Origin: Lewinellaceae bacterium
GTDB lineage: Bacteria; Bacteroidota; Bacteroidia; Chitinophagales; Saprospiraceae
Length of the DNA stretch: 64,000 bases
Direction: 5' to 3'
NCBI GenBank assembly: GCA_020636105.1
Contig: JACJYL010000001.1
Span: 4,231,001 to 4,295,000 of the forward strand
A program made the translations under genes and the position numbers. The notes beneath the pieces were generated by a model. The model saw only the letters and a program-made list of their open reading frames with translations, did no database searches and was not told where the DNA came from. Below, piece by piece: positions 8,988 through 17,695 of this stretch; positions within the stretch are counted from its first letter, which is position 1; every line of letters begins with the position of its first letter.

Positions 8988-10787
8988 ATGATGATTACCT
9001 GGAATAAAGTTGCGTTGAAATTATTATTGATTTTTTTCGGGGCCCAGGCTTTCGGGCAGGAAAATGGTGAGCGTCTTTTAGCTTGTGTTGATGATTTTCC
9101 GGAAGAAAGTACTGTTCTGATAACGGATCGTGACTTTTACCTGGCCGGAGATAAGTTATGGTTCAAGGCTTTTGTTTTTGTCGATGATGAACTCAACAGC
9201 GATTTGAGCAAAGTACTCTATGTGGAGTTGTTCAATGATAAAGGGCAGGTCTTTGCCCAGCATAAATTTGAGGTTTCCCAGGGAAATACAGCCGGTGTCT
9301 TCAATATTCCTGCGGAGGTCAATACCGGGGTTTATTACTTGAGGGCCTACACACAATACATGAGAAATTTCCCTTTAGAACGGTTTTTTACCCGAGCTGT
9401 GACGATCGTCAATCCACAGTCCGAGACAACCAAAATAAAGGTCTCTGACAAAAAAATGAGCGAACCTGGTAAAGGGTCTGTGCTGATTGGTTCCGGTTTA
9501 AATAAAGAAACCATCCAACTCAATTTTTCTGCCTCAAAAAAGACTTTCGGACAGCGGGAGGCGGTTGAATTGAATATTGAAAATCCGATACACGCCAATC
9601 TGGTCGTCAGCGTAAGGAAAAAAGGAACAGGGTATAGTGAAAATGATATAACACAAATTCTATCGGCCAATCCATGGCTGGCTGCTTCCTATGCCTCACT
9701 CCCTCCTTTTAATATTTCCGGGTTAAATTTGAGTGAAATGACCCGGCCAGCTGCTTTGGAGTGGGTGCCCGAAGTGAGAGGCCTAACCCTGACGGGGATG
9801 ATTCGGAACAAAAATACCGGGCTGCCCGTTCCCGAGGTTTACTGTATCACTTCAGTTATGGGAAAACAAATACAATTGCATATGTCCAAAACTCATGAGG
9901 ATGGAACATTTATTTTCCCTTACAACCATCTTCAGGGAAATAAAGACATCTTTGTAGCGATCAGGAACAATGAAAACCGGGATCTTGAAATTTTAATCAA
10001 TAAAGATTTTTCGACCACATTCCCTTCTGTACTACCTATGGCCATGCCATTTGACTCTTCCAGGCATGCGCTTTTTGAGGCACTTTACATTAACAGCCAG
10101 CTCAACAGGACTTTTGAGCCGTCTTTTAAAAAAGGAGCATATCCTGAGCCGGGACCAATGCCTTTGCCTTTTAACATCGGTTCACCCGATCTGGTGGTGG
10201 AGGTGAAAAACTATATTGATATTCCGACGATGCCCGAGGTGTTTAGGGAGTTGGTGCCTACTGTTTCGGTTCGTGGAAAAATAGGGAGAAGAAAACTGAA
10301 TGTTTTTGATAAGAATGCCTTTAGAGACTACGATAATCCGTTGGTGCTTTTGGATAATGTGCCGGTAAGTGATGTGGAAAAACTGCTGCAACTTAACCCG
10401 GCGCAATTGAAAGCCATAGAGGTGTATCATTCTGACTATTTTCTTGGAGATTATGTTTTTGGGGGTATCGTATCGGTTAAAACCAATACGGAAGATTTTG
10501 CAGGGTACAAATGGGGCGACGAATCTGTTTTTTTGACTTATAATACGTTCCTTTTATCCGAAATTTTTCAATACCCTGCGTATGTTGACCAGGTGGATAA
10601 ACAAAATAAAAAACCTGATTTCAGAACGTTGCTATATTGGAATCCTGAGGTAAGCTTAAATGGGCATCCTGTGAAAATTACTTTTTTTACTTCCGATCAT
10701 ATTTCCGAATACGAGGTGGTCGTCCAGGGCTTTACTCAGGATGGGAGGCCTTGTTTCGGCAGTACAGAGATTGAGGTGCTTAAATAA
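8988..10787 (+). CDS. Macroglobulin-like/plug-domain envelope protein
   Basis: This 599-residue protein has a signal peptide ending near AQAFGQ (residue 23). Residues about 38-135 resemble an MG2-type macroglobulin domain: TDRDFYLAGDKLWFKAFV and GVYYLRAYTQYMRN are typical of a large Bacteroidota family annotated as TonB plug or carboxypeptidase-regulatory proteins. A regulatory-like sandwich follows at about 265-330 (LTGMIRNKNTGLPVPEVY), and about 450-500 resembles a plug segment (LLDNVPVSDVEKLL). There is no barrel, so it is not itself a receptor. It sits between the two DUF4249 genes, with 34 bp and 8 bp gaps, and is probably co-transcribed. It may bridge receptor and lipoproteins; this role is inference. 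Confidence 0.72.
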   Translation: MMITWNKVALKLLLIFFGAQAFGQENGERLLACVDDFPEESTVLITDRDFYLAGDKLWFKAFVFVDDELNSDLSKVLYVELFNDKGQVFAQHKFEVSQGNTAGVFNIPAEVNTGVYYLRAYTQYMRNFPLERFFTRAVTIVNPQSETTKIKVSDKKMSEPGKGSVLIGSGLNKETIQLNFSASKKTFGQREAVELNIENPIHANLVVSVRKKGTGYSENDITQILSANPWLAASYASLPPFNISGLNLSEMTRPAALEWVPEVRGLTLTGMIRNKNTGLPVPEVYCITSVMGKQIQLHMSKTHEDGTFIFPYNHLQGNKDIFVAIRNNENRDLEILINKDFSTTFPSVLPMAMPFDSSRHALFEALYINSQLNRTFEPSFKKGAYPEPGPMPLPFNIGSPDLVVEVKNYIDIPTMPEVFRELVPTVSVRGKIGRRKLNVFDKNAFRDYDNPLVLLDNVPVSDVEKLLQLNPAQLKAIEVYHSDYFLGDYVFGGIVSVKTNTEDFAGYKWGDESVFLTYNTFLLSEIFQYPAYVDQVDKQNKKPDFRTLLYWNPEVSLNGHPVKITFFTSDHISEYEVVVQGFTQDGRPCFGSTEIEVLK

Positions 10788-10795
10788 ATAAAAAA

Positions 10796-11989
10796 ATGAC
10801 TTCAGATGCCTTTGCCCATATCGAAAAAAAGGGGAACGTTAATTTAACTCAGAGGGCAGTCAAATTACTTTTGACCTGTTTAATCGCAACGATATGTTTT
10901 TCCTGTGTGGAAGAATTTCAGCCGGAGTTGGATGAATTCGAAAATCTTCTGGTGGTGGATGGCGGCATTACGAATGAAGAAGGCCCTTATACCATTCTTC
11001 TCAATATTTCTTCCGGCCTGGAAATTATTAAACTTGAGCCGGTTTCGGGAGCAACCACCATAATCAGGGAGGAAAACGGACCATTCGAGGTACTCTCGGA
11101 AATAACCCCCGGAACCTACCAAACGGCCCCTGGAGGCATAAAAGGGGAAATCGGAAAGCGTTACAGGATTGAAATAGCGGTCAACGGAAAATTATATGAA
11201 TCAGATTATGAATTATTAAAAGAACCTACCGCCATCGAGTCTGTGCAGGCCTCATTAGAATTCAAAGCCTTTCCCGATGCTCCGGAAGAAGTGCCGGGCT
11301 ACCAGTTTTATATCAATACGGAGTTGTCACCCTACGAACAGGATTATTACCTGTGGCGGCTGGAAGGAACCTTTAAATATGAATCAGATTTTTATATATT
11401 TTACATTTACGAGGGAGGTTTTAAGGAGTTTAAAAATCATGATTCCCTTAAAGTTTGTTACAGGACTTATACGGTGGGGGATATTTTTACCACCAATACA
11501 AATAACCTGGTCGAACCAAAGCTTTTTGCAAAACCGCTGAATTTTTTGCCTGCAATCGATAATAAACTTTCTATCCGTTACAGTTTGCTCACACGACAGT
11601 ATTCAATAAGCAAGGAAGCGTATGAATTTTGGCACGGCATAGAACGCCAGACTTCAGGAAATGCTTCATTGTATACGGGGCAGCCTTACCAGATTCGGGG
11701 CAATTTGAAAAATATAGACAACCCCGATGAACCCATACTTGGTTATTTTTTGGTAGCCGGGGTTTCGGAAAACAGAATATTCGTGGATCGTCCACTGAAT
11801 GTTGGATATTACCTGGCCGGTTGCCAACTTGATTACGAAGGGATGCAATATGTAACGTTTACTTCCCCGGATGAATGGCCTATTTATATAACCGTTGGGG
11901 AAGATGGTTGGGCACTTTCCGGCAATGGATGCCTGGATTGCCGGCAATTGAGTGGCGTATTGAAAGTACCTGATTTCTGGATCGAATAA
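10796..11989 (+). CDS. DUF4249 lipoprotein, second paralogue
   Basis: This 397-residue protein is a paralogue of the protein encoded at 7814-8953: after the lipobox FSCVEE it shares long blocks such as DEFENLLVVDGGITNEEGPY and the domain layout to the C-terminal CLDCRQ. The signal peptide has an unusually long n-region of about 23 residues before the hydrophobic core LLLTCLIATICFSC; no later ATG, GTG or TTG would keep the core, so 10796 is retained. The pair probably arose by tandem duplication, with the macroglobulin-like gene now in between. It is predicted to be an outer membrane lipoprotein working with the TonB receptor. The function is unknown, and the two copies may bind different ligands or replace one another. 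Confidence 0.87.
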   Translation: MTSDAFAHIEKKGNVNLTQRAVKLLLTCLIATICFSCVEEFQPELDEFENLLVVDGGITNEEGPYTILLNISSGLEIIKLEPVSGATTIIREENGPFEVLSEITPGTYQTAPGGIKGEIGKRYRIEIAVNGKLYESDYELLKEPTAIESVQASLEFKAFPDAPEEVPGYQFYINTELSPYEQDYYLWRLEGTFKYESDFYIFYIYEGGFKEFKNHDSLKVCYRTYTVGDIFTTNTNNLVEPKLFAKPLNFLPAIDNKLSIRYSLLTRQYSISKEAYEFWHGIERQTSGNASLYTGQPYQIRGNLKNIDNPDEPILGYFLVAGVSENRIFVDRPLNVGYYLAGCQLDYEGMQYVTFTSPDEWPIYITVGEDGWALSGNGCLDCRQLSGVLKVPDFWIE

Positions 11990-12111
11990 AGTCAAAAGCC
12001 TCTTGGGGCTCTTTGAACTCTGGCAAATCGAATGCTTTGAATACAATTCATTATCTTGCGGCCAATTTTGGGCTTGACCCGGAACGAATAATTTTCAAAA
12101 AATCAAAATTC

Positions 12112-13023
12112 ATGCAAACAATAAGAACCATTATTATTTTTTCAGCGATTACTTTAATCATGGGGATGAAAGCTGGCGCCCAGGATGAGGTTGTCTTCCC
12201 TCTTGAAACCGGATCATGGGCGTTCATGCGGCTGGCATACAATACTGAGACAAGTTCCTACAGTGCCTCCTGTTACAGCTACACCTCCATTGGAGATACC
12301 ACCTTTAACGGAAAAGCTTATCAAACCATCTGGAATGAATACCTCGGTGAACCGGGTTATTTCCGCCAGGAGGGACAAAAGGTATTTTACGTGCCTGATC
12401 CTGAAATTTATGCCTGGAACGGCGATGCCAATGAATATACTGTTTATAACTTTTCTCTCAATGATGGGGACATTACCTGGCTTTATGGGTTCACCCAAAG
12501 TCAGGTGGATTCGGCAGAGGCGACGGTGTTGGCCGTCGATTCCGTTGCGATTGACACCGTGCAAATGCGTAAAAAAATTGGCTTCGGAGATATTTTACAG
12601 GATCTTCCTTATTCAGGTTGCAGCCTTACATGGATTGAAGGCATAGGACAAGCAGATTATTTGCCTTTTTACTTTTGGCCGAGTGAGAATATGTGTGTGA
12701 CGGCTGATTACCAGACGTTGTTTGATTGTTTGACCATCGGTGGCGAGAATGTTTACGGCCCCTGTAATTGCATCGGATTTACAGGAGTGGAAGAGGTGGT
12801 CAATGTTTCGCTGGGCATCACGCCAAATCCTACCAGTGGAAAATTCACCGTAGATCAAATATCCGGGGAAGTTTTAGATATCGCTGTTTTTAACAAACTC
12901 GGCATCCTGGTGAAACGAAGCAAAACCGGTACCGTCGATTTGACGAATTACCCGGCGGGGGTTTATTATTTAGTTGCCTTTTCGAAAGGGTATCGTTATA
13001 CGGGAAAGGTGGTAAAATTTTGA
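12112..13023 (+). CDS. Secreted protein with type IX secretion sorting domain
   Basis: This 303-residue protein has a Sec signal peptide (TIIIFSAITLIMGMKAGAQ, cleavage near residue 24) and a C-terminal T9SS type A sorting domain of about 75 residues, with the hallmarks ITPNPTSGKFTV, a central NKLGILVKRS block, DLTNYPAGVYYLV and the final GKVVKF. Such proteins cross the outer membrane through the gliding-associated Por/Gld machinery, whose genes are not in this window. The middle part (about 25-225) is beta-rich and not assigned to a family. The frame extends upstream to 12013, but the added residues do not fit a signal peptide, so the ATG at 12112 is used. It may be the last gene of the envelope block or have its own promoter. 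Confidence 0.85.
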   Translation: MQTIRTIIIFSAITLIMGMKAGAQDEVVFPLETGSWAFMRLAYNTETSSYSASCYSYTSIGDTTFNGKAYQTIWNEYLGEPGYFRQEGQKVFYVPDPEIYAWNGDANEYTVYNFSLNDGDITWLYGFTQSQVDSAEATVLAVDSVAIDTVQMRKKIGFGDILQDLPYSGCSLTWIEGIGQADYLPFYFWPSENMCVTADYQTLFDCLTIGGENVYGPCNCIGFTGVEEVVNVSLGITPNPTSGKFTVDQISGEVLDIAVFNKLGILVKRSKTGTVDLTNYPAGVYYLVAFSKGYRYTGKVVKF

Positions 13024-13158
13024 TGAATCAGGATATCCTGCCGTTGGGCATTCCGTCCTATTTTGCGGGTGATTCCTTCGGAATGAACGGTAAGAAACTT
13101 TCCGGGCAGGGTGCAAAAGGTCTTTCCATGCTACTTTGATCAATAAATTTTCTCGGAA

Positions 13159-14142
13159 ATGAAAATAGTCGTTACAGGGGCTACCGGTCATGTAGGAGTC
13201 AATATGATCAGGGCATTACACGAAAAAGGTTTTGAGGTCCTGGCCAATCATTTAAATGGAGATAAACTGTTGGCGATGCAGTTCCCGGAGGTGCAGTGGA
13301 TTCAGGGGAATGTGCTGGATAAGGCATTTTTAAGCCGGGCCTTTAAGGGCGCAGATGTTGTGATCCACCTGGCGGCCAGGATTTCTATCAGTGGTGATCC
13401 CCGCGGAGAAGTCATGAAAACGAATATACAGGGCCCGGCAAATGTAGCCGAGGCTTGCCTCGAAAATAACGTTCAAAAACTGATCCATTTTAGCTCCATT
13501 CATGCCTTTAAATTTAGTGGAACGGACCCGATAGTCAATGAGGATAGCCCCCGTGCCGACAATACCTGCTTCAAGTACGACCAATCGAAAATAGGGGGCG
13601 AACGAGCGGTTCAGGAGGCTATTTCCAAAGGACTCGATGCGGTCATTCTTAACCCAACAGGGATATTGGGCCCTTACAATTACTGGAACTCTTTCACAGG
13701 ACAGATGCTCAAGGATCTTTATTGCGGTCGTATCCCGGCCCTGGTGAAATCAGGCTATAATTGGGTAGATGCCCGAGATTTGGCTGATGCAACGATAAAG
13801 GCCATAACGCATGGGAAAACCGGAAAAAACTATATCCTGGCAGGGCACAACCTGGATATTAAGAGCATGGCACAGATGGTGCATGGTTTAGGGGGTAAAA
13901 AACCGCCGATTTTGTCGGTAAGCTTAGGCGTTGCCAAAATCGGTCTTCCAATCCTTGGACTTTATAGCCGATTGACGAAAACGCCACCGCTGTACACCGA
14001 AGAATCGTTGGAAATTCTCAAAAATTACAACCCCAATATATCCAGCGAAAGGGCCGGAAAGGACCTCGGTTTTTCACCCCGCCCCATTGAAGAAACTATA
14101 AAAGACTCGATCGATTGGTATAAGGAACAGGGGATGTTGTGA
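13159..14142 (+). CDS. NAD(P)-dependent epimerase/dehydratase (extended SDR; 3-beta-HSD/DFR-like)
   Basis: This 327-residue protein starts with the Rossmann glycine motif TGATGHVG (residues 6-13), has the VVIHLAARIS block (about 69-78) and the catalytic YxxxK as KYDQSKIGGE (about 138-147), so it is an extended short-chain dehydrogenase using NAD(P)H. The closest named groups are dihydroflavonol-4-reductase-like and 3-beta-hydroxysteroid dehydrogenase-like enzymes; the substrate cannot be fixed from sequence. The next gene, 39 bp downstream, encodes a steroid 5-alpha-reductase-like membrane enzyme, which makes a shared isoprenoid or steroid-type substrate possible. Confidence 0.85.
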   Translation: MKIVVTGATGHVGVNMIRALHEKGFEVLANHLNGDKLLAMQFPEVQWIQGNVLDKAFLSRAFKGADVVIHLAARISISGDPRGEVMKTNIQGPANVAEACLENNVQKLIHFSSIHAFKFSGTDPIVNEDSPRADNTCFKYDQSKIGGERAVQEAISKGLDAVILNPTGILGPYNYWNSFTGQMLKDLYCGRIPALVKSGYNWVDARDLADATIKAITHGKTGKNYILAGHNLDIKSMAQMVHGLGGKKPPILSVSLGVAKIGLPILGLYSRLTKTPPLYTEESLEILKNYNPNISSERAGKDLGFSPRPIEETIKDSIDWYKEQGML

Positions 14143-14181
14143 GGTTGAGGTTCTGAAAAAAAAACGATAAACCAGCAAGTC

Positions 14182-14943
14182 ATGATCAACACAGACCAGT
14201 TAAACTTTTACCTCCTCATCTGGATTGCCGTAGCGATTGTTTTGTTCCCTTTTCAATTGAGGATCACGGCCCCTTACGGGCGGCACACTACTAAAAAATG
14301 GGGCCCCGTTATGGACAACAAAATGGGCTGGCTGGTGATGGAGAGCATTTCCATTCTTCTTTTTGGCTGGCTGTTTTTAACCGGGGACAACGAAAAAACC
14401 TGGCCCATGTGGTTGTTTTTTGCCATATGGGTCGGGCATTATACCTACCGGAGTTTTATTTATCCGTTCCGGACCAAAACCAAAGGGAAAGTCATTCCTG
14501 TTTCCATCGTATTGATGGCCATTTTTTTCAACCTTATTAACGGGTTTACCAACGGTTATTACCTGGGAAGCCTTGCCGAGGGATACCCCGTTTCATGGTT
14601 TTGGGATGTGAGGTTTATCACGGGAATTTTACTATTTGCCGGAGGGGCTTACATCAACTTCAGTTCCGATAATATTTTGCTGGCTTTGCGCAAACCGGGT
14701 GAGACAGGTTATACCATTCCCCATGGAGGACTTTTTAAATACATTTCCTGCCCCAATCTTTTTGGAGAAATATTAGAGTGGTTCGGGTTTGCTGTAATGT
14801 GCTGGAATTTGCCGGCGCTGGCCTTTGCTGTCTGGACGGCGGCCAACCTGATTCCCCGTGCACTCAGCCACCATCGTTGGTATCGGTCGCATTTCCAGGA
14901 TTATCCGGCCAAAAGGAAGGCGGTTGTGCCGTGGGTTGTGTAA
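14182..14943 (+). CDS. Steroid 5-alpha-reductase (SRD5A/DUF1295)-like membrane protein
   Basis: This 253-residue integral membrane protein has six or seven hydrophobic helices and the C-terminal signature of the 3-oxo-5-alpha-steroid 4-dehydrogenase family: GYTIPHGGLFKYISCPNLFG (about residues 173-192) followed by GEILEWFGFA. Eukaryotic members reduce the delta-4 double bond of steroids or the alpha-unsaturated bond of long-chain enoyl-CoA or polyprenols with NADPH; bacterial substrates are mostly unknown. It follows the SDR dehydrogenase by 39 bp and converges with the RidA gene on the opposite strand, 19 bp away. Confidence 0.82.
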   Translation: MINTDQLNFYLLIWIAVAIVLFPFQLRITAPYGRHTTKKWGPVMDNKMGWLVMESISILLFGWLFLTGDNEKTWPMWLFFAIWVGHYTYRSFIYPFRTKTKGKVIPVSIVLMAIFFNLINGFTNGYYLGSLAEGYPVSWFWDVRFITGILLFAGGAYINFSSDNILLALRKPGETGYTIPHGGLFKYISCPNLFGEILEWFGFAVMCWNLPALAFAVWTAANLIPRALSHHRWYRSHFQDYPAKRKAVVPWVV

Positions 14944-14962
14944 ATGAGTCCCCGGGAAACGG

Positions 14963-15349
14963 CTATTTTTCCACTACTGCCGTCACTTCGATTTCCACCA
15001 GCATCTCCGGATCGATCAGAGCTGAAACTTCCACCATGGTGGAAGCCGGTTTTACTTTTTGAAAAAAGATATGGTGGGCTTTTGCGATGTCTTCCCAGTC
15101 TTTGATATTGGTCACGTAAATGCGGGTGCGCACGACATCCTCTACGCAGCTGCCGAGGTTCATCAGCACTTCTTCAATGGTATTGAGGATGTACCTCGCC
15201 TGTCCGAAGGCGCTGCCTTTGGCAACCACCTCTCCGTTGGAAACCGCAGTGGTGCCGGATACTTCGATCACATTGCCGATTCTTACTGCCCGGGAGTAAC
15301 CGACGATATCCTCCCATTTTGCGCCTGTGGTGTAATTTGTTCTTTCCAT
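14963..15349 (-). CDS. RidA/YjgF/UK114 family protein
   Basis: This 128-residue protein is a RidA-family trimer subunit: VIEVSGTTAV, GQARYILNTIEEVLMNLG, VVRTRIYVTN and the C-terminal VEIEVTAVVE are in the expected order. Canonical RidA hydrolyses reactive enamine/imine intermediates made by PLP enzymes. In the usual catalytic site an arginine precedes IYVT; TRIYVTN supplies it (about residue 95), so deaminase activity is plausible. Some subfamilies are not deaminases, and the length and N-terminus (YSRAVRIGNVIEVSG) are nearer the Rid5-7 type than archetypal RidA. It is transcribed away from rsgA, with 149 bp between their starts. Confidence 0.85.
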   Translation of the reverse strand: MERTNYTTGAKWEDIVGYSRAVRIGNVIEVSGTTAVSNGEVVAKGSAFGQARYILNTIEEVLMNLGSCVEDVVRTRIYVTNIKDWEDIAKAHHIFFQKVKPASTMVEVSALIDPEMLVEIEVTAVVEK

Positions 15350-15498
15350 GAGGTAAAGATAGGCAAGAGCACCGATTTTTGCCTCGCTTTTGCACTTGCT
15401 TTTAAGGTATAAATGAGGTAATTTACCAAAAATTTTTAATCATCACTGGCTTTGCCAATGATCAAAGTCAGCGGAATCACCCTCTAAATCTTTCAATC

Positions 15499-16563
15499 AT
15501 GGGATTGCATGAACTTGGATACAACGAGAGGATGGAGACTTTCCGGAAAGAGAATAAGCTTGAGGATTTTGAGATCGGAAGGATATCCCAGGAACACAAA
15601 GAACGGTATATCGTGAGCACTGCCGAAGGAGAACTGGATGCCGAAATTACCGGGAATATGCGTTTTGCTGCTCAAAGCCGTGAGGATTTTCCGGCGGTTG
15701 GCGATTGGGTGGCGCTGAGCGTCTTTGATGACCTCGCGATTATCCACAAGATATTTCCCCGGTATTCCACCATAAAAAGGCAGGCGGTTGGTCATTTTGG
15801 GGAAGTGCAGATCATTGCCACCAACATTGATTTTGCCTTTCTCATCCAGACGGCCGACAGGGATTTTAACATCAACCGGCTGGAAAGGTACCTGACATTG
15901 TGTTATGAATCCAAAGTCCGGCCTATCATCGTGCTCAATAAAACAGACCTGGTGGATGAGGCCGAAAAGCATGATCTTTTGGAACGGATCACGGCCAGGA
16001 TCAGGGGCGTGCCCGTTGTGGCGATCAGTAATGAGACAAAATCCGGCTATGAAACGCTCATGGAATTCATTGAGCCGGGCAAGACCTATTGCCTGTTGGG
16101 GTCATCCGGTGTGGGGAAATCCACCCTGATGAATAATCTTTCCGGCAAAACGCTCATGAAAACGGATGAGATTAGCCAGAGTTCTTCCAAGGGGAGGCAC
16201 GTTACGAGCCACCGTGAATTGGTATTGCTTGAAAATGGCGGGATCCTGATCGATAACCCGGGGATGCGTGAAGTGGGCATTGCTGATGCCGGCAGTGGTC
16301 TGGAAGAGACTTTTGACGATATTGTAGCCCTGGCCCAAAATTGCAAATTCAAGGATTGTACTCATACCAGTGAAATCGGTTGTGCCGTGATTGAAGCGGT
16401 TGAGGCAGGGGAGATAGAGGAGGATGCCTATGAAAATTTTCTCAAGCTGGAACGCGAGAAGGCCCGTTTTGAATCCTCTGTTGCCGAGCGGCGCAAAAGA
16501 GACAAGGCTTTTGGTAAAATGGTAAAAAACATGAAGAAGGATCATAAGAAAATGAACCGTTAA
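15499..16563 (+). CDS. rsgA: Small ribosomal subunit biogenesis GTPase RsgA
   Basis: RsgA is a circularly permuted GTPase that checks and releases late 30S assembly factors. The 354-residue protein shows an OB-fold start (about 40-100), then GTPase motifs in permuted order: G4 NKTD (147-150), G1 GSSGVGKS (201-208), G3 DNPG (252-255), and a zinc site of Cys282, Cys287, His289 and Cys295. The C-terminal tail is very basic (KMVKNMKKDHKKMN), fit for rRNA contact. The start at 15499 adds about 11 residues relative to a second Met; both are possible. It is a single gene with a terminator at 16662. Confidence 0.95.
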   Translation: MGLHELGYNERMETFRKENKLEDFEIGRISQEHKERYIVSTAEGELDAEITGNMRFAAQSREDFPAVGDWVALSVFDDLAIIHKIFPRYSTIKRQAVGHFGEVQIIATNIDFAFLIQTADRDFNINRLERYLTLCYESKVRPIIVLNKTDLVDEAEKHDLLERITARIRGVPVVAISNETKSGYETLMEFIEPGKTYCLLGSSGVGKSTLMNNLSGKTLMKTDEISQSSSKGRHVTSHRELVLLENGGILIDNPGMREVGIADAGSGLEETFDDIVALAQNCKFKDCTHTSEIGCAVIEAVEAGEIEEDAYENFLKLEREKARFESSVAERRKRDKAFGKMVKNMKKDHKKMNR

Positions 16564-16661
16564 AAAAACAAATCGACATTTTTGATCTTGTAAGTCATTG
16601 AAAATTAATAATTTATCATTTTGAATCAGCCTTCCTGCGGAGCTTGCAGGTTTATCATTTT

Positions 16662-16696
16662 AAACCTGCCTCTCTAGGTCTGAAGGCAGGTTTTAC
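16662..16696 (+). terminator. Rho-independent terminator after rsgA
   Basis: AAACCTGCC (16662-16670) and GGCAGGTTT (16685-16693) form a perfect 9-bp stem with a 14-base loop, and T residues follow. It lies 99 bp after the rsgA stop. A partial extra copy of the arm (GCAGGTTT) sits just upstream at 16646-16653 and could pair with the left arm instead. Confidence 0.7.
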
Positions 16697-16730
16697 ATTT
16701 CCCTAATGGTGTTGACTAAAAATATAAATT

Positions 16731-17639
16731 ATGGAAACCCAGCTTGTCATTAATGATGTTCGCAGGAAATTGAGTCTCGGCCATACAAAGGACGCGATTT
16801 CCATATTGGAAAATTTTCTGGAAGGAAGCCCCAAACACGATCATATCATTCTTCAATCGGCCAGGTTAAATACCCTCGAAAAGCAATTCCAGGAAGGAGG
16901 GATTACCCGGGAAGTAGCCAATGTGGAAGGCAATAACATCAATAAGGCTTTGATAAATGTGGCTCGTGAAATAGAGGAAGAAATGTCCGGAAATGTTGTG
17001 GATGATCCGTTGGTTTATTATGTAAAGGTTTACTTTTTTGCCTGTGATTTTGAGGTTGCTGAATTGAAGAAGGCGATCATCCGTCAGAATACCCGTCAGC
17101 ATATTTTCGAATTTGAAATCATCAACTGGCCTTTATGGTCGGGTAGCCCGGACCTGGAAAAGGATATCCGTGTACAGCATTTTGATTCCAAACTGGCTTT
17201 TGTGAACAGCGTCATTGAAAAAGTCAGGCAATTTCCTCAAAAACAAAAGGAAGAGAACACCATTGACCTGGTCATTACTTCTTTTTACCTGCCGGGCAAC
17301 TTCTACAGCTGGAACAACAGGGACCGGAACGGCATCGTCATCAGCCACGGCAAGATCGAACAAATTTTTAACGCCGACCCTGAATCCATTCAGTCGATGA
17401 TCATCAGGGTCATACAGCGAATGCTGATCTACGCCCTCCATATTCCCGGGCTGGAAGCTCATGAAGCTACCCGGGGTTGCGTGTTTGATTTTACGGTTGA
17501 TATCAGGGATCTGAAAAATTCGATCGAGATCAATTATCTTTGTCGGCACTGTGAAAAGATCATTTCGGCCGATGAAAAAGGACGGAGTGTGCTGAAACAG
17601 TTAAATGAATGGATCGACAACCTGATTTTGGAAAAATAA
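16731..17639 (+). CDS. EAD11 (effector-associated domain) protein with uncharacterised CxxC domain
   Basis: The first 85 or so residues of this 302-residue protein fit effector-associated domain 11: two helices with GHTKDAISILENFLE, then the characteristic SARLNTLEKQFQEGG and NNINKALINVAREIEEE. EADs are death-domain-like adaptor helices that join sensors and effectors in bacterial conflict systems. Residues 95-302 match no family I know. They contain a block with HEATRGC (His244, Glu245, Cys250), FDF (252-254) and LCRHC (Cys271, Cys274), which suggests a metal site. No trypsin-, caspase- or NACHT-like partner gene is adjacent, so any partner acts in trans. The N-terminal call is fairly sure; the C-terminal function is unknown. 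Confidence 0.7.
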   Translation: METQLVINDVRRKLSLGHTKDAISILENFLEGSPKHDHIILQSARLNTLEKQFQEGGITREVANVEGNNINKALINVAREIEEEMSGNVVDDPLVYYVKVYFFACDFEVAELKKAIIRQNTRQHIFEFEIINWPLWSGSPDLEKDIRVQHFDSKLAFVNSVIEKVRQFPQKQKEENTIDLVITSFYLPGNFYSWNNRDRNGIVISHGKIEQIFNADPESIQSMIIRVIQRMLIYALHIPGLEAHEATRGCVFDFTVDIRDLKNSIEINYLCRHCEKIISADEKGRSVLKQLNEWIDNLILEK

Positions 17640-17695
17640 AGGAAAGTCCTTTAGGTAAAGGATTTGTTTAACCTATTCATCCACTGAACCTGCCT

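Noticed and set aside
12052..12059. TATCTTGC as a promoter for the T9SS cargo gene
   Set aside because: It differs from TAnnTTTG and no TTG lies 18-21 bases upstream; not strong enough to list as a promoter.
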